Origin: an uncultured Rhodanobacter sp. | GTDB taxonomy: Bacteria > Pseudomonadota > Gammaproteobacteria > Xanthomonadales > Rhodanobacteraceae | Direction: 5' to 3' | Length of the DNA: 64,000 bases | NCBI GenBank assembly: GCA_937906285.1 | Contig: CALCWL010000077.1 | Coordinates: forward strand, 1 to 64,000 | Part shown: positions 1 through 8,122 of the stretch, in pieces | Position numbering within the stretch: the stretch's first letter is position 1 | Layout of the letters: each line of letters opens with the position of its first letter | The notes under the pieces: generated by a model | What the model saw: only the letters and a program-made list of their open reading frames with translations | The model's database searches: none | What the model was told of the DNA's origin: nothing | Program-made: the position numbers and the translations under genes

Positions 1-555
1 GCCAGCCCCTACATCCACGAGACCAGCAAGAAGGTCGCGCAGGTGTTCGACAAGGCGATGGAAAACGCACCGTCTGTGCTCGTGATCGACGAGATGGAGG
101 CGTTCCTCGCCGACCGCGAAATGGGCTCGGGCCATCACCGTGTGGAAGAAGTGGCCGAGTTCCTGCGTCGCATTCCGGAGGCAGTAAAGAACGACGTGCT
201 GATCATCGCCATGACGAACCGCATCGAGATGATCGACCCGGCCATCCAGCGCCGGGGGCGCTTCGATCATGTCATCAAGGTGGACTTCGCCAGCGAGGTC
301 GAAGTGCTGGCACTGCTGGACAAGTTGCTCGCCTCCTTGCCAAAAGAGTCGGATGTGGACGCCAAGCCGCTGGCGAAAGAACTGGCGGGCAGGCCCTTGT
401 CCGACGTCTCTTTCGTGGTGCGCGAAGGTGCGAGGCTGGCGGCGCGCTCCGGCAAGGATCGCCTGGATCAAACCAGCCTTTTGTCCGCTCTGCGCTCGTC
501 ACCGGCGCGGGAGCGTGAAGGCGGTGAAACCAAGCGACGTATCGGATTTGTTTAG
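1..555 (+). CDS. AAA+ ATPase, C-terminal part (5' end outside window)
   Basis: The frame is open from base 1, so only the C-terminal 184 residues are visible. A Walker B motif (VLVIDE, about base 79), a sensor-1 stretch (IIAMTNR, about base 205) and an arginine-finger segment (RRGRFD, about base 250) occur in classical AAA order, followed by a helical lid domain. The Walker A motif lies upstream, outside the window. Family knowledge: such ATPases remodel or unfold protein partners. It is the first visible gene of a + strand cluster that includes a J-domain-like protein and several membrane proteins, so a chaperone-like role for that set is an inference. The next gene starts 12 bases after its stop. 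Confidence 0.85.
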   Translation, partial: ASPYIHETSKKVAQVFDKAMENAPSVLVIDEMEAFLADREMGSGHHRVEEVAEFLRRIPEAVKNDVLIIAMTNRIEMIDPAIQRRGRFDHVIKVDFASEVEVLALLDKLLASLPKESDVDAKPLAKELAGRPLSDVSFVVREGARLAARSGKDRLDQTSLLSALRSSPAREREGGETKRRIGFV

Positions 556-567
556 GGAGAGGCACTC

Positions 568-1878
568 GTGGTCGAGGGGGAAGACAAAAACAAGAAAGAC
601 GAAAGCAAAGGCTTCGCCGGCCTCTCGTCGCTCGTGTCCGATGTGGATACGTCGCCGCCTCCTGCTGCCAAGAGGGAGCCCACCAGCACGTCTGGCGCTT
701 CTTCGAGTCCACATCCACATCCGCCTCCATCAGCGCAAACGGCACCGGCGCAGCCCCAGCCAAGGCAGCAGCAAACGTATCAAGAGCCTTCGCAACCGTC
801 ATCCGGATCATCTGGCGGCAAGTGGGTGCTCGGCATCGCGGCTGTCATCGGCGTCCTTTGGTTGATCGGCCAGGCCGACAAGCCCACGACCTCGTCAGCG
901 CCCACCTACTCACCACCGGTGCAAAGCGCTGCGCCGAGCTATTCGCCGCCAGCGCAGCCGCAAGAGCCTTCTCGTCCGGCTGAATCTCAGCCGCCGGTTG
1001 GGCAAAACACCGTCCTGTCGACAGCGCAGATCCGGTATTGCATGGCCGAGGACATCCGTATGGATGGCGCGAAGGCCGCAGTCAATAACTACATCGACGC
1101 CGACGTGGAACGGTTCAACGCGATGGTGGCCGACTACAACAGCCGTTGCGGCAGCTTCCGCTATCGCAGCGGCGCGCTGGAAAGTGCGCGACGGGACATC
1201 GAGCCGTACAGGGGCCAGCTTCAGTCTGAAGGCCGGAGCAGATTCGCTCGTCCGTCCACTGGCTCACCTTCGACGCCAGCACCAGTGCAATCCAATCCAA
1301 GTACAGCCGTATCCAGTGCTCAAAGTCGCACCGTCCCCGGCCTTGAGTCACTTACATACGACGAGAAGGATGCTATTGAAACCGCCTGCATCCTGAAACG
1401 CAGCGAGGGAGCAGCCAGCTACAACAGGTGCATATCTGCCCAGATTGCTGCTCTCGCCAATGCACCCCGTACACCTGATTTATCAAGTTTGTCCTATGAC
1501 GAAAAAGATGCCATAGAAACCGCGTGCATTCTGAAACGCAGTGAAGGAGCCGCCAGTTACAACCGCTGTCTAGCCTCTCAACTTAGTGCCCTTTCCAACG
1601 CTCCACGCAAACCTGATCTGTCGGGCTTGTCTTACGACGAAAAGGATGCCATCGAAACTGCATGCATCCTGAAACGTAGCGAGGGAGCCGCCAGTTATAA
1701 CAGGTGTGTGGTTGCTCAACTTCGCGCTCTTGCCAATGCACCGCGACTACCCAGCTTGGCAGGGTTGTCCTATGACGAGAAGGATGCCATTGAAACTGCC
1801 TGCATCCTGAAACGCAGTGAAGGGGCCGCAAGCTACAACAGGTGTGTGGTTACTCAACTTCGCGCACTAGGCAGATAG
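568..1878 (+). CDS. single-pass membrane protein with four tandem 46-residue two-cysteine repeats
   Basis: A 436-residue protein with a GTG start, chosen because AGGGAGAGG lies just upstream. Layout: a charged N-terminus with the tag GFAGLSSLVSDVD (residues about 16-28), a Pro/Ser-rich linker, one membrane segment (WVLGIAAVIGVLWLIG, about residue 90), a second Pro-rich linker, a short globular part, then four nearly identical repeats each starting L-S/T-YDEKDAIE and containing ETAC and YNRC cysteines. The tag, linker and membrane-segment order recurs in the protein at 5106-6158. The topology (cytosolic tag, repeats outside) and possible disulfides in the repeats are inferred. Function is not recognised. 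Confidence 0.8.
   Translation: MVEGEDKNKKDESKGFAGLSSLVSDVDTSPPPAAKREPTSTSGASSSPHPHPPPSAQTAPAQPQPRQQQTYQEPSQPSSGSSGGKWVLGIAAVIGVLWLIGQADKPTTSSAPTYSPPVQSAAPSYSPPAQPQEPSRPAESQPPVGQNTVLSTAQIRYCMAEDIRMDGAKAAVNNYIDADVERFNAMVADYNSRCGSFRYRSGALESARRDIEPYRGQLQSEGRSRFARPSTGSPSTPAPVQSNPSTAVSSAQSRTVPGLESLTYDEKDAIETACILKRSEGAASYNRCISAQIAALANAPRTPDLSSLSYDEKDAIETACILKRSEGAASYNRCLASQLSALSNAPRKPDLSGLSYDEKDAIETACILKRSEGAASYNRCVVAQLRALANAPRLPSLAGLSYDEKDAIETACILKRSEGAASYNRCVVTQLRALGR
1351..1875 (+). repeat. four in-frame tandem repeats of 138 bp
   Basis: The units start at 1351, 1489, 1627 and 1765 with an exact 138-base (46-codon) period; the last unit is shortened to 37 codons. The first 27 residues of each unit are almost identical while the tail (residues 28-46) drifts. 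Synonymous changes are scattered between copies (tacgacgag, tatgacgaa and so on), so selection for the peptide rather than a very recent duplication seems to hold the sequence. Confidence 0.95.
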
Positions 1879-1892
1879 GAGCGATCATCGAT

Positions 1893-3917
1893 ATGGCAAT
1901 GGCAATCTGCTTTAAATGCGGTTCTGCAAAATCCGGCGCACTGGTCGCCTGCCGGAGTTGTAATGCTGCGCCGCGCACGAACAGCGAGTATGCCGTTTCG
2001 CTCGCGCTCTCCGACCATCTGTCGTCCAAAGATCAACTGGCCCAGTACAGCCACGAACTTCGCAACGGTCAGAAACTGTCTGTGCCGCGTGAGGCGCTTG
2101 TTCAGGCGCTGGATGCACTGAAAGACCCACAGCTCCTGGCGATGCTCGGCGCGCAAGCAGCAGCTCCCGCTCCAGCACCATCCGCCCCAGCAGCAACCCG
2201 ACAGCCTCCACCTGCACCGTCGGCAGCTTCGCAACGGTCAGCCCCGCCGCCACCGTCTATCAGGCCGGAGCGTCGACTCACCAAGACGGCCCTCCATCAG
2301 TCCCCGTTCGCCATCTTGGGCGTGACGACACGCGATGACCGCAGACGCATCGTCGAGCTTGCGGAAGAGAAGTCACTGGAACTGGATCACGAGGTTTGCC
2401 AGAAGGCGCGTTCTGATCTGACCAATCCACGCAACCGACTGAGCGTGGAAATGGCTTGGCTCCCCGGCGTCTCGCCTCGCAAGGCATCTCAACTTTTTGA
2501 CAGCCTGGTTCACAACCCGATGGCGATTCGGGAAGAGTCTGGTCTGCCTACGCTGGCACACCTGAACCTGCTGGCCGCTGCATTTGAGGCTGTGGATGGT
2601 GAGCACGATGCGGACGATTTGGCTGAGTTCATCATGGAGACCGCCTACCTTGCCGAAGAGCTAAGCCCCGAGGATGTCCTGCGCGACCTCAATGAGGATC
2701 GCGCCGTCTCCGGCTTTCCGGAAGTGCGTGCGCTCGACCAGATCGAAGCCGAATTGAACGAGCGCAAGCGGTACTACCGCATCGCCATCAAAGACGCCCT
2801 CGACAGACTTCCGCCAATGACGCTGATCCAAGTGATGACGGAAGCCGTCGATGGCGTGACTTCGGGCGGTGAAGATCATGCACCGGGGCTGGTCGATGAT
2901 CTCGTGGACAGCTACGAGGTGGAAACCCAAGGCATCCTGCAAAAGGAAGCGGAAAACGTCCACAAGCTCATCAAGGTGGCCAGAGAGCATGCCGACTCCG
3001 GCGAAGCAGCCGTCAAGCCTTACGTGGACAAGCTTGATGTGGTTGCACGTAATTGGGACAAGATCGCCCAGCCCATTCAACTGAGTTCGAAGGCGCGCGG
3101 TATCGACCACGAAGCGAGCCGTCACTTGGCCTATGAGATTCGTAGCCTCGCTATCGACTTATTCAACAAGCATGACATGTTGGCGCAGTCTCAGCGACTG
3201 ACCGGTCTGATTCAGGAGCTTTTTTCTGAAGTACCGGAAATCGCAGATCGAGTTGAGGAAGATGCGGACGCGCTCGCGGACATCTTCCAACAGCGCCAGC
3301 AGGCTGTGGCCCGCAAAGATGAGTGGGCGCGCGAAATATCTTACCGTGCCGAGATTGGCGTCATGTTCAAGGACACTTTGAGCATCTCGCCCCAGGGCGT
3401 CTCATGGAAGGGGCAGAACTTTCCCCTCGACTCGATCACGCGCGTTCGTTGGGGCGGCGTCAGTCATTCTGTCAATGGCATCCCCACAGGAACGACCTAC
3501 ACGATTGCGTTCGGCAATCGAAGTTCCGAAGCAGTTGTGGAACTGAAGAAGCAGGACATCTACAGCACGTTCATCGACAAGCTCTGGCGTGCGGTCTGCG
3601 TGCGTCTGCTCACCGAAATGCTCGAAGCCCTGAAAGATGGTCGCGATCTGCACTTCGGTGATGCGCTCCTGCACGACGACGGCATCACGCTGGTGAAGCG
3701 CAAGTTCCTCGGCTCCAACGAGAAGGTGCGTTGTTCGTGGGGCCAGGTCCACGTATGGAGTGCTGATGGTTCTTTCTGTATCGGAGCCAAGGACGACAAG
3801 AAGGTGAATGCCGGGATTTCCTATATTCACGGTGCGAACACGCACGTTTTGGAGCAGGCCATTCGCATGGGTTTCAAGAAGCCTGGGATGCGCCGTTTGA
3901 GCGAGCTGCTGCAGTGA
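1893..3917 (+). CDS. zinc-ribbon and J-domain-like protein
   Basis: A 674-residue soluble protein. I start it at ATG 1893 (MAMAICFKCG), which has AGGAG at about 1876-1880; a longer frame from 1842 overlaps the previous gene. A CxxC...CxxC knuckle (CFKCG, then CRSC) opens the protein, followed by a Pro/Ala linker and a J-domain-like segment (SPFAILGVTTRDDRRRIVEL, about residue 136). The usual HPD signature is not evident, so Hsp70 co-chaperone activity is not assured. The rest is a long helical region and a C-terminal beta-rich part that could be PH-like. The neighbouring AAA+ ATPase and membrane proteins suggest a role in assembling or remodelling that set. Confidence 0.75.
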   Translation: MAMAICFKCGSAKSGALVACRSCNAAPRTNSEYAVSLALSDHLSSKDQLAQYSHELRNGQKLSVPREALVQALDALKDPQLLAMLGAQAAAPAPAPSAPAATRQPPPAPSAASQRSAPPPPSIRPERRLTKTALHQSPFAILGVTTRDDRRRIVELAEEKSLELDHEVCQKARSDLTNPRNRLSVEMAWLPGVSPRKASQLFDSLVHNPMAIREESGLPTLAHLNLLAAAFEAVDGEHDADDLAEFIMETAYLAEELSPEDVLRDLNEDRAVSGFPEVRALDQIEAELNERKRYYRIAIKDALDRLPPMTLIQVMTEAVDGVTSGGEDHAPGLVDDLVDSYEVETQGILQKEAENVHKLIKVAREHADSGEAAVKPYVDKLDVVARNWDKIAQPIQLSSKARGIDHEASRHLAYEIRSLAIDLFNKHDMLAQSQRLTGLIQELFSEVPEIADRVEEDADALADIFQQRQQAVARKDEWAREISYRAEIGVMFKDTLSISPQGVSWKGQNFPLDSITRVRWGGVSHSVNGIPTGTTYTIAFGNRSSEAVVELKKQDIYSTFIDKLWRAVCVRLLTEMLEALKDGRDLHFGDALLHDDGITLVKRKFLGSNEKVRCSWGQVHVWSADGSFCIGAKDDKKVNAGISYIHGANTHVLEQAIRMGFKKPGMRRLSELLQ

Positions 3918-3945
3918 TTTAATCAAGAAATATTGGGGAGTTTTT

Positions 3946-4590
3946 ATGGGGTTTCTGTCGAACCTGTTCGGGGGCAATAAAGAGGACAAGGCGCTGCGCG
4001 AGGCATTGGCGCAGATTCACCGCATCCTCGATGACGAAGCATTCCAGTTGGAACTCGTCCATCCTGCAATGAAGGCGATGCTGGAGTCGGCTCCCGCCTA
4101 TGACAAAGACCCGAACGGCAGCGGCCCTTTCGGCTTCACCGAGTCCAATCCGATTCCAGTCAACGGGCCAATCGGCCAGCTGGCGTATCTGTCCAAACTC
4201 GAAACCCAGTCTGGTCAGCGCATCCTTTTTCATCGTCTCGGTGCCATCGACACGGTAGACGTGTTCGAGGCCGTGACGTTCAACGGTGCAGAGTGGTTCA
4301 TCCTGTTCGTTGATCTTTACCATCCGCGACGCTCGCGCCTCACCCCGGACGGTTTCCGTTTCACGAAAGAGGTCGCGCAGTTCTCCGGCTTCCACAAGTT
4401 TTGCGAGAACTTTCCCTACGACTTCGTCGAGAAGAAGGCGTCCGAGCGCGAATCGGGACTGAGCATGGCCTACATCGCCATCAGCAAGGTGTCCGACCAA
4501 ATCCAGAATCGAGTCTTCAATCGGCCGCTGGCTCACAAGGCCAAGCTCGATCTCGTGAAGAGCCGGTTGTCGAGCTTCCAATCCCAATAG
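3946..4590 (+). CDS. uncharacterised soluble protein (214 aa)
   Basis: The start ATG has GGGGAG just upstream. The N-terminus is MGFLSNLFGGNK; no signal peptide or membrane segment is evident. The central part (GPFGFTESNPIPVNGPIG and following) has the look of a compact alpha/beta domain of unknown function. It lies between the J-domain-like gene and a secreted-protein gene, its stop codon directly touching the next start region. I do not recognise the family. Confidence 0.7.
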   Translation: MGFLSNLFGGNKEDKALREALAQIHRILDDEAFQLELVHPAMKAMLESAPAYDKDPNGSGPFGFTESNPIPVNGPIGQLAYLSKLETQSGQRILFHRLGAIDTVDVFEAVTFNGAEWFILFVDLYHPRRSRLTPDGFRFTKEVAQFSGFHKFCENFPYDFVEKKASERESGLSMAYIAISKVSDQIQNRVFNRPLAHKAKLDLVKSRLSSFQSQ

Positions 4591-4599
4591 GTGACGCCG

Positions 4600-5088
4600 A
4601 TGAAGAAACCGCTTCTCGCGACGCTCGCCGCATTGATGGGCCTCCAGGCCGCACCCGCCCTGGCCGAGAACTACGAGGTGAACCTGACCCGCAAGGGCAG
4701 TAACGTTTACAAGATTGACGGCAAGGACATCATCATCCAGACACGCTACTGCTACGTCTACGCCTACTCTGAGGAGGCGATCTTCAAGACGTCAGGCTAC
4801 GGCGGCGAGGTGATTTTCTTCGACAGCAAGGACAAATGCGATGTGAAGGCGGTCTTTGGCGTGTCGAAGCAGAAGCCGGGGAAATACGTGGTGACAGTCA
4901 GCCATGAGGACGACGACTGGTATGAGGTTTTTGGAACCAGCTCGTACATCAAGACATCAAGCTGCCTGTCTCTTGCCCTTGGCGAGGAGGCTTACCTGAC
5001 CATTGCGAATTCCGGGTTCGGAAGACTGCGCTTCAAAGATGGCAACGACTGCATGGTCGAAGCCGTTTACACCAAGCTGCGGCTATGA
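4600..5088 (+). CDS. exported protein of unknown function
   Basis: The start at ATG 4600 gives a classic signal peptide (MKKPLLATLAALMGLQAAPALA, cleavage after ALA), preferred over the GTG at 4591 that directly follows the previous stop. The mature part of about 140 residues has several cysteines (YCYVY, DKCDV, SSCLS, DCMVE), consistent with an oxidising periplasm. No catalytic signature is recognised. It sits in the same + strand cluster as other exported and membrane proteins, presumably co-transcribed. Confidence 0.75.
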   Translation: MKKPLLATLAALMGLQAAPALAENYEVNLTRKGSNVYKIDGKDIIIQTRYCYVYAYSEEAIFKTSGYGGEVIFFDSKDKCDVKAVFGVSKQKPGKYVVTVSHEDDDWYEVFGTSSYIKTSSCLSLALGEEAYLTIANSGFGRLRFKDGNDCMVEAVYTKLRL

Positions 5089-5105
5089 GAGGGAGATGAT
5101 GAACC

Positions 5106-6158
5106 GTGGCTGCTGCTGACGACAAACAAAAGGGAGGTGCCACAGGCTTCTCCGGTCTTTCGACACTCGTCTCCGATGTCGAAGACAACCGTCCTGCCAG
5201 CAAAACTGCGCCGGAAGTCGCCCCGCCGCCGAGCAACCCACCGCCTCCAGAACCTACGCCCACACGGGCCGAGGACGCCCCGGCTGCATCCACCGCACCT
5301 CAATCGCCCAACGGAAAAAGCGACAGTTCTTCCGATGTGACCACCGGCAAATGGATGGTCGGCATCGGGTTGGGAATCGGGCTTCTGCTCATCATCTTCG
5401 TCAACTCAAGCAAGAACGAGTCTACCCGCCCGGTTGCGGCTCCCGCCGCACAGACCCCGGTCGCTGCTGTCCCCGCCTATCAACCGCCACCTCCCCCGCC
5501 AGTCACGCCGAGGCAGCAGCCCACCCAAGAGGCGGTCATCCGGCGAAGCGCCGCCACGGAATCCGTGAACGTGCTCGGCCAGCAGGTTGTGTTCTCGAAC
5601 CCAAGCGGCTACTGCACACCGGGCAAGTCGGCACGGGAAATCGAACTGATGGACATGGCACGGCGTTCCCTCGGAGAAGGTTCTCGCCTCGTGCATGCCG
5701 CAGTCCTTTGTTCAGAACTGAAGGACTACAGGCAGGGCCAGCGGGAAATGCTGGATCACTGGCTGCAAATCCAACTCATCGGGCCGAAGGGAAATTTCCA
5801 GCGAATCGAGGTACCGCGCGAGACGTTCCTGTCCGGCCTTTCCAAGTCGAGTCCGCGGGTGAATCCTGCCGAACTCAATCGACGGCTGAAGGCGTCGTTC
5901 GAGAACAGCGACATCAGCCTGTCCGACATGAAGTTTGAGCCGATTGGGCGGGACGGCAACGCGGTCTATTTTTCCATGCGAATGAACATGAGCATTGGGG
6001 AAACCAGCCGACCGATTTCCGGGATCAGCGGAATCACCCTTCTAAACTCTCTCCCTCTGTCGATCAACGTCTATGAAGGCACCGGCTCGCAGCAGAGCCG
6101 TGGCCAGTTGCAGGCCATCCAGCAGGAGTTGCTGAACAGCCTCCTCACCGAGAACTGA
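5106..6158 (+). CDS. single-pass membrane protein sharing the GLS-LVSDV N-terminal tag
   Basis: A 350-residue protein with a GTG start preceded by GAGAGGGAG. Layout: a charged N-terminus with GFSGLSTLVSDVED, a Pro-rich linker, a membrane segment (WMVGIGLGIGLLLIIFVN, about residue 81), a second Pro-rich linker and a C-terminal globular domain of about 200 residues. The tag and topology match the protein at 568-1878 while the outer domains differ. The stop overlaps the next gene's start (TGATG). Function unknown; a membrane component of the local machine is inferred. Confidence 0.8.
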   Translation: MAAADDKQKGGATGFSGLSTLVSDVEDNRPASKTAPEVAPPPSNPPPPEPTPTRAEDAPAASTAPQSPNGKSDSSSDVTTGKWMVGIGLGIGLLLIIFVNSSKNESTRPVAAPAAQTPVAAVPAYQPPPPPPVTPRQQPTQEAVIRRSAATESVNVLGQQVVFSNPSGYCTPGKSAREIELMDMARRSLGEGSRLVHAAVLCSELKDYRQGQREMLDHWLQIQLIGPKGNFQRIEVPRETFLSGLSKSSPRVNPAELNRRLKASFENSDISLSDMKFEPIGRDGNAVYFSMRMNMSIGETSRPISGISGITLLNSLPLSINVYEGTGSQQSRGQLQAIQQELLNSLLTEN

Positions 6159-6811
6159 TGATGAACAGAGCAAGATCAACATTCGCCGCCCTGTACCTCT
6201 GCTTGCTGGCCGTGGTCGCCCTGCCAGTCGCCGCGCAGACGACGGGCCATACCAAGCTCAACGTCAAAGGCCGAGTGCAACTCGAAATCCCGAGCGACTG
6301 GACAATCAGCGATGCGGAACAGCGAAAGCGCGTCAAGGAGTTTGGAGAGAAGCTCGTCGGGATTCCAACTCAGCACACTGCCTCACTTGCGGCGCAGTCC
6401 TACCCCGCGCCGTCACGAACGATGGTCAGGGTGTCGTTCATCCCGATGGAGCCACCAATCACTCAGGCCGATGTGCGGCAGGAAGTCCAAGCGAACAAGC
6501 AGCAGGTGCTGAAGGACTTGGCTGATACCTGGCGGGAAGAGGCCCCGACGATGTGGGCGGGTTTGGCAAAGAACGGTGTGAAAGAAGTGGGCCGCGCCAG
6601 CGTTGCCGTCGAGCCACTTGGCGGCCAGCTCGCCCTGATTATTCGCTACGCGCGCACCTCGACTGCCAATCCGGCCGAGACCATGAGAGTGACCCAGTAC
6701 CACGTGCCTCTGGGCGCTGAAAAGGCGCTGATCACGCTTTCGTACATTGAGAGCGATCCGCAAGCGACAGCAGCACACAACCGATTGAAGAACAGCATCG
6801 TGATCCGATAA
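6158..6811 (+). CDS. exported protein of unknown function
   Basis: A 217-residue protein whose ATG (6158 or 6161) overlaps the previous stop codon. The N-terminus is a signal peptide (STFAALYLCLLAVVALPVAA, then Q). The mature domain of about 190 residues starts with a beta-rich stretch and has no cysteine or motif I can assign. It is translationally coupled to the upstream membrane protein, so the two may work together across the inner membrane. Confidence 0.75.
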   Translation: MMNRARSTFAALYLCLLAVVALPVAAQTTGHTKLNVKGRVQLEIPSDWTISDAEQRKRVKEFGEKLVGIPTQHTASLAAQSYPAPSRTMVRVSFIPMEPPITQADVRQEVQANKQQVLKDLADTWREEAPTMWAGLAKNGVKEVGRASVAVEPLGGQLALIIRYARTSTANPAETMRVTQYHVPLGAEKALITLSYIESDPQATAAHNRLKNSIVIR

Positions 6812-6829
6812 GAAGAGCAGGAACCGCCA

Positions 6830-7459
6830 ATGGCCTACGAAGATCCCAACGCACCGTCGCCCGCCTCCAACAACCAGGCCCAACAATCAACGTCGCCTGT
6901 TGATCAAAGCAAGAGCTTTCTTGGCGGGCAACATCACCCGTGGCGACGATTGTTCGCGCGCACGGTCGATATCTGCACGGCAGGATTCCTGCTGTTCCTG
7001 ATCCTGATATTCGCTTTTAGCGCAACGATGCCCGAACAGGCGGCGGGCTTTGCAAAGGCAATAGAGAATCCGATTGTCGCCAGCGTCGTGCTGTATTTGA
7101 TCTGGCTGCCTGCTGAGGCGGTGCTGCTGTCGTTGTTCGGGACGACTCCGGCCAAGTGGCTGTTCGGCATCAAGGTCGCGCACCCTGGAGGCGGCTTGCT
7201 GTCCTTTTCGGAGTCGCTGAACCGCTCGTTTCTGGTCTTTGTTCAGGGCGTCGGGTTCGGCATTCCATTCGTCGCACTGTTCACGCAGTTGTTCGCGTAT
7301 CGGCGGCTGACGAAAACGGGCACGACGCTGTGGGATACATCGACAAGCGCGGAGGTGCTTCACAGAAAGTGGGGCGTGTTCCGCGCGCTCATGTGTACTG
7401 CCGCCGTGTTCGCCGTACTGATTCTGATGAGTGCCTTGAACGCGGCAGGCAATCGATAA
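6830..7459 (+). CDS. RDD-family membrane protein
   Basis: A 209-residue protein. After the N-terminal MAYEDPNAPS and a Gln/Ser-rich linker comes an RDD-type domain: WRRLFARTVDICTAG with the conserved Arg and Asp, followed by three to four hydrophobic segments and the family-typical TTPAKWLFGIKV. RDD proteins are small polytopic inner-membrane proteins, some linked to ion transport. AGAAGAGCAGGAAC precedes the start. The first ten residues are the same as in the next gene. Confidence 0.85.
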   Translation: MAYEDPNAPSPASNNQAQQSTSPVDQSKSFLGGQHHPWRRLFARTVDICTAGFLLFLILIFAFSATMPEQAAGFAKAIENPIVASVVLYLIWLPAEAVLLSLFGTTPAKWLFGIKVAHPGGGLLSFSESLNRSFLVFVQGVGFGIPFVALFTQLFAYRRLTKTGTTLWDTSTSAEVLHRKWGVFRALMCTAAVFAVLILMSALNAAGNR

Positions 7460-7477
7460 CGACAACAGGAGGAACCA

Positions 7478-7768
7478 ATGGCATACGAAGACCCCAACGC
7501 GCCGTCACAGCCCCAGACGCGCGCGCCTGCCGCACCTGCAGCAGCACCAGCGGCCACACCCGAAAAGAAGTCCGGCTCATGGGACTGGCTGTGGCCGTCC
7601 ATTGTTGCGGTCATCATCGTCAAGGTGTTCGGCCTCGTTGGCGGCCTGGTTACCTTTGGCTGCTACTACTGGCTCAAACCGAAGCTGGGAACGTGGGGCG
7701 CGGTTGCTGCCTCCGGCGTCATCGGCGTGGTGGTTGCCATCGGCCTCATGGCAATGATTCGTAGCTGA
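7478..7768 (+). CDS. small membrane protein with MAYEDPNAPS N-terminus
   Basis: A 96-residue protein with AGGAGG upstream of its ATG. The first ten residues repeat those of the preceding RDD protein, followed by an Ala/Pro linker and two hydrophobic segments (WLWPSIVAVIIVKVFGLVGG and GAVAASGVIGVVVAIGLMAM). It is the last gene of the left cluster. Function unknown; the shared N-terminus suggests a common partner or localisation element. Confidence 0.75.
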   Translation: MAYEDPNAPSQPQTRAPAAPAAAPAATPEKKSGSWDWLWPSIVAVIIVKVFGLVGGLVTFGCYYWLKPKLGTWGAVAASGVIGVVVAIGLMAMIRS

Positions 7769-7828
7769 TCCTTCCCGCTGCTCAGCGCACCGACTCGCTC
7801 GTAGCTGTTTCCCGCCACGCCACCGACT

Positions 7829-7843
7829 GACCGAGCCTCGGTC
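7829..7843. promoter_or_regulatory. short palindrome upstream of the restriction-modification operon
   Basis: GACCGAG-C-CTCGGTC is a perfect 7-bp inverted repeat in the 150-base gap between the left cluster and the HTH gene. No T-run follows, so an operator is more likely than a terminator. A repeated TTGGCA (about 7873 and 7883) lies between it and the HTH gene and may be part of the promoter region. Binding by the adjacent HTH protein is an inference. Confidence 0.4.
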
Positions 7844-7918
7844 TGGCCGACGTCGCCCAAACGTGGGAGAATTGGCAGGATTTGGCAATCATATTTCAAC
7901 GTCGGCAAGGGCAAGGCG

Positions 7919-8122
7919 ATGGCAGACGCAGAAGACGAAATCCTCACGCTGGATGAAGTCGCGGCCTACCTGAAGGCGGGCAAGCGCACGGTCTACCGGC
8001 TCGCGGCGGACAAGAAGATCCCGGCGTTCAAGCTCGGCGGCACTTGGCGGTTCCGCAAGGCCGATCTGGAGCAGTGGATTGCGCAGCAAACAACAGGCGG
8101 CCAACGCGAGGGGAACGCATGA
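7919..8122 (+). CDS. excisionase/MerR-like helix-turn-helix protein
   Basis: A 67-residue protein that is essentially one winged HTH: LTLDEVAAYLKAGKRTVYRL, then the strand FKLGGTWRFRKADLEQWI typical of the excisionase-family DNA-binding domain. Its TGA overlaps the hsdM ATG (ATGA at 8119-8122), so it is the first gene of the operon. Likely role: control of restriction-modification expression, or a remnant excisionase of the island. I favour regulation because of the coupling. Confidence 0.8.
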   Translation: MADAEDEILTLDEVAAYLKAGKRTVYRLAADKKIPAFKLGGTWRFRKADLEQWIAQQTTGGQREGNA

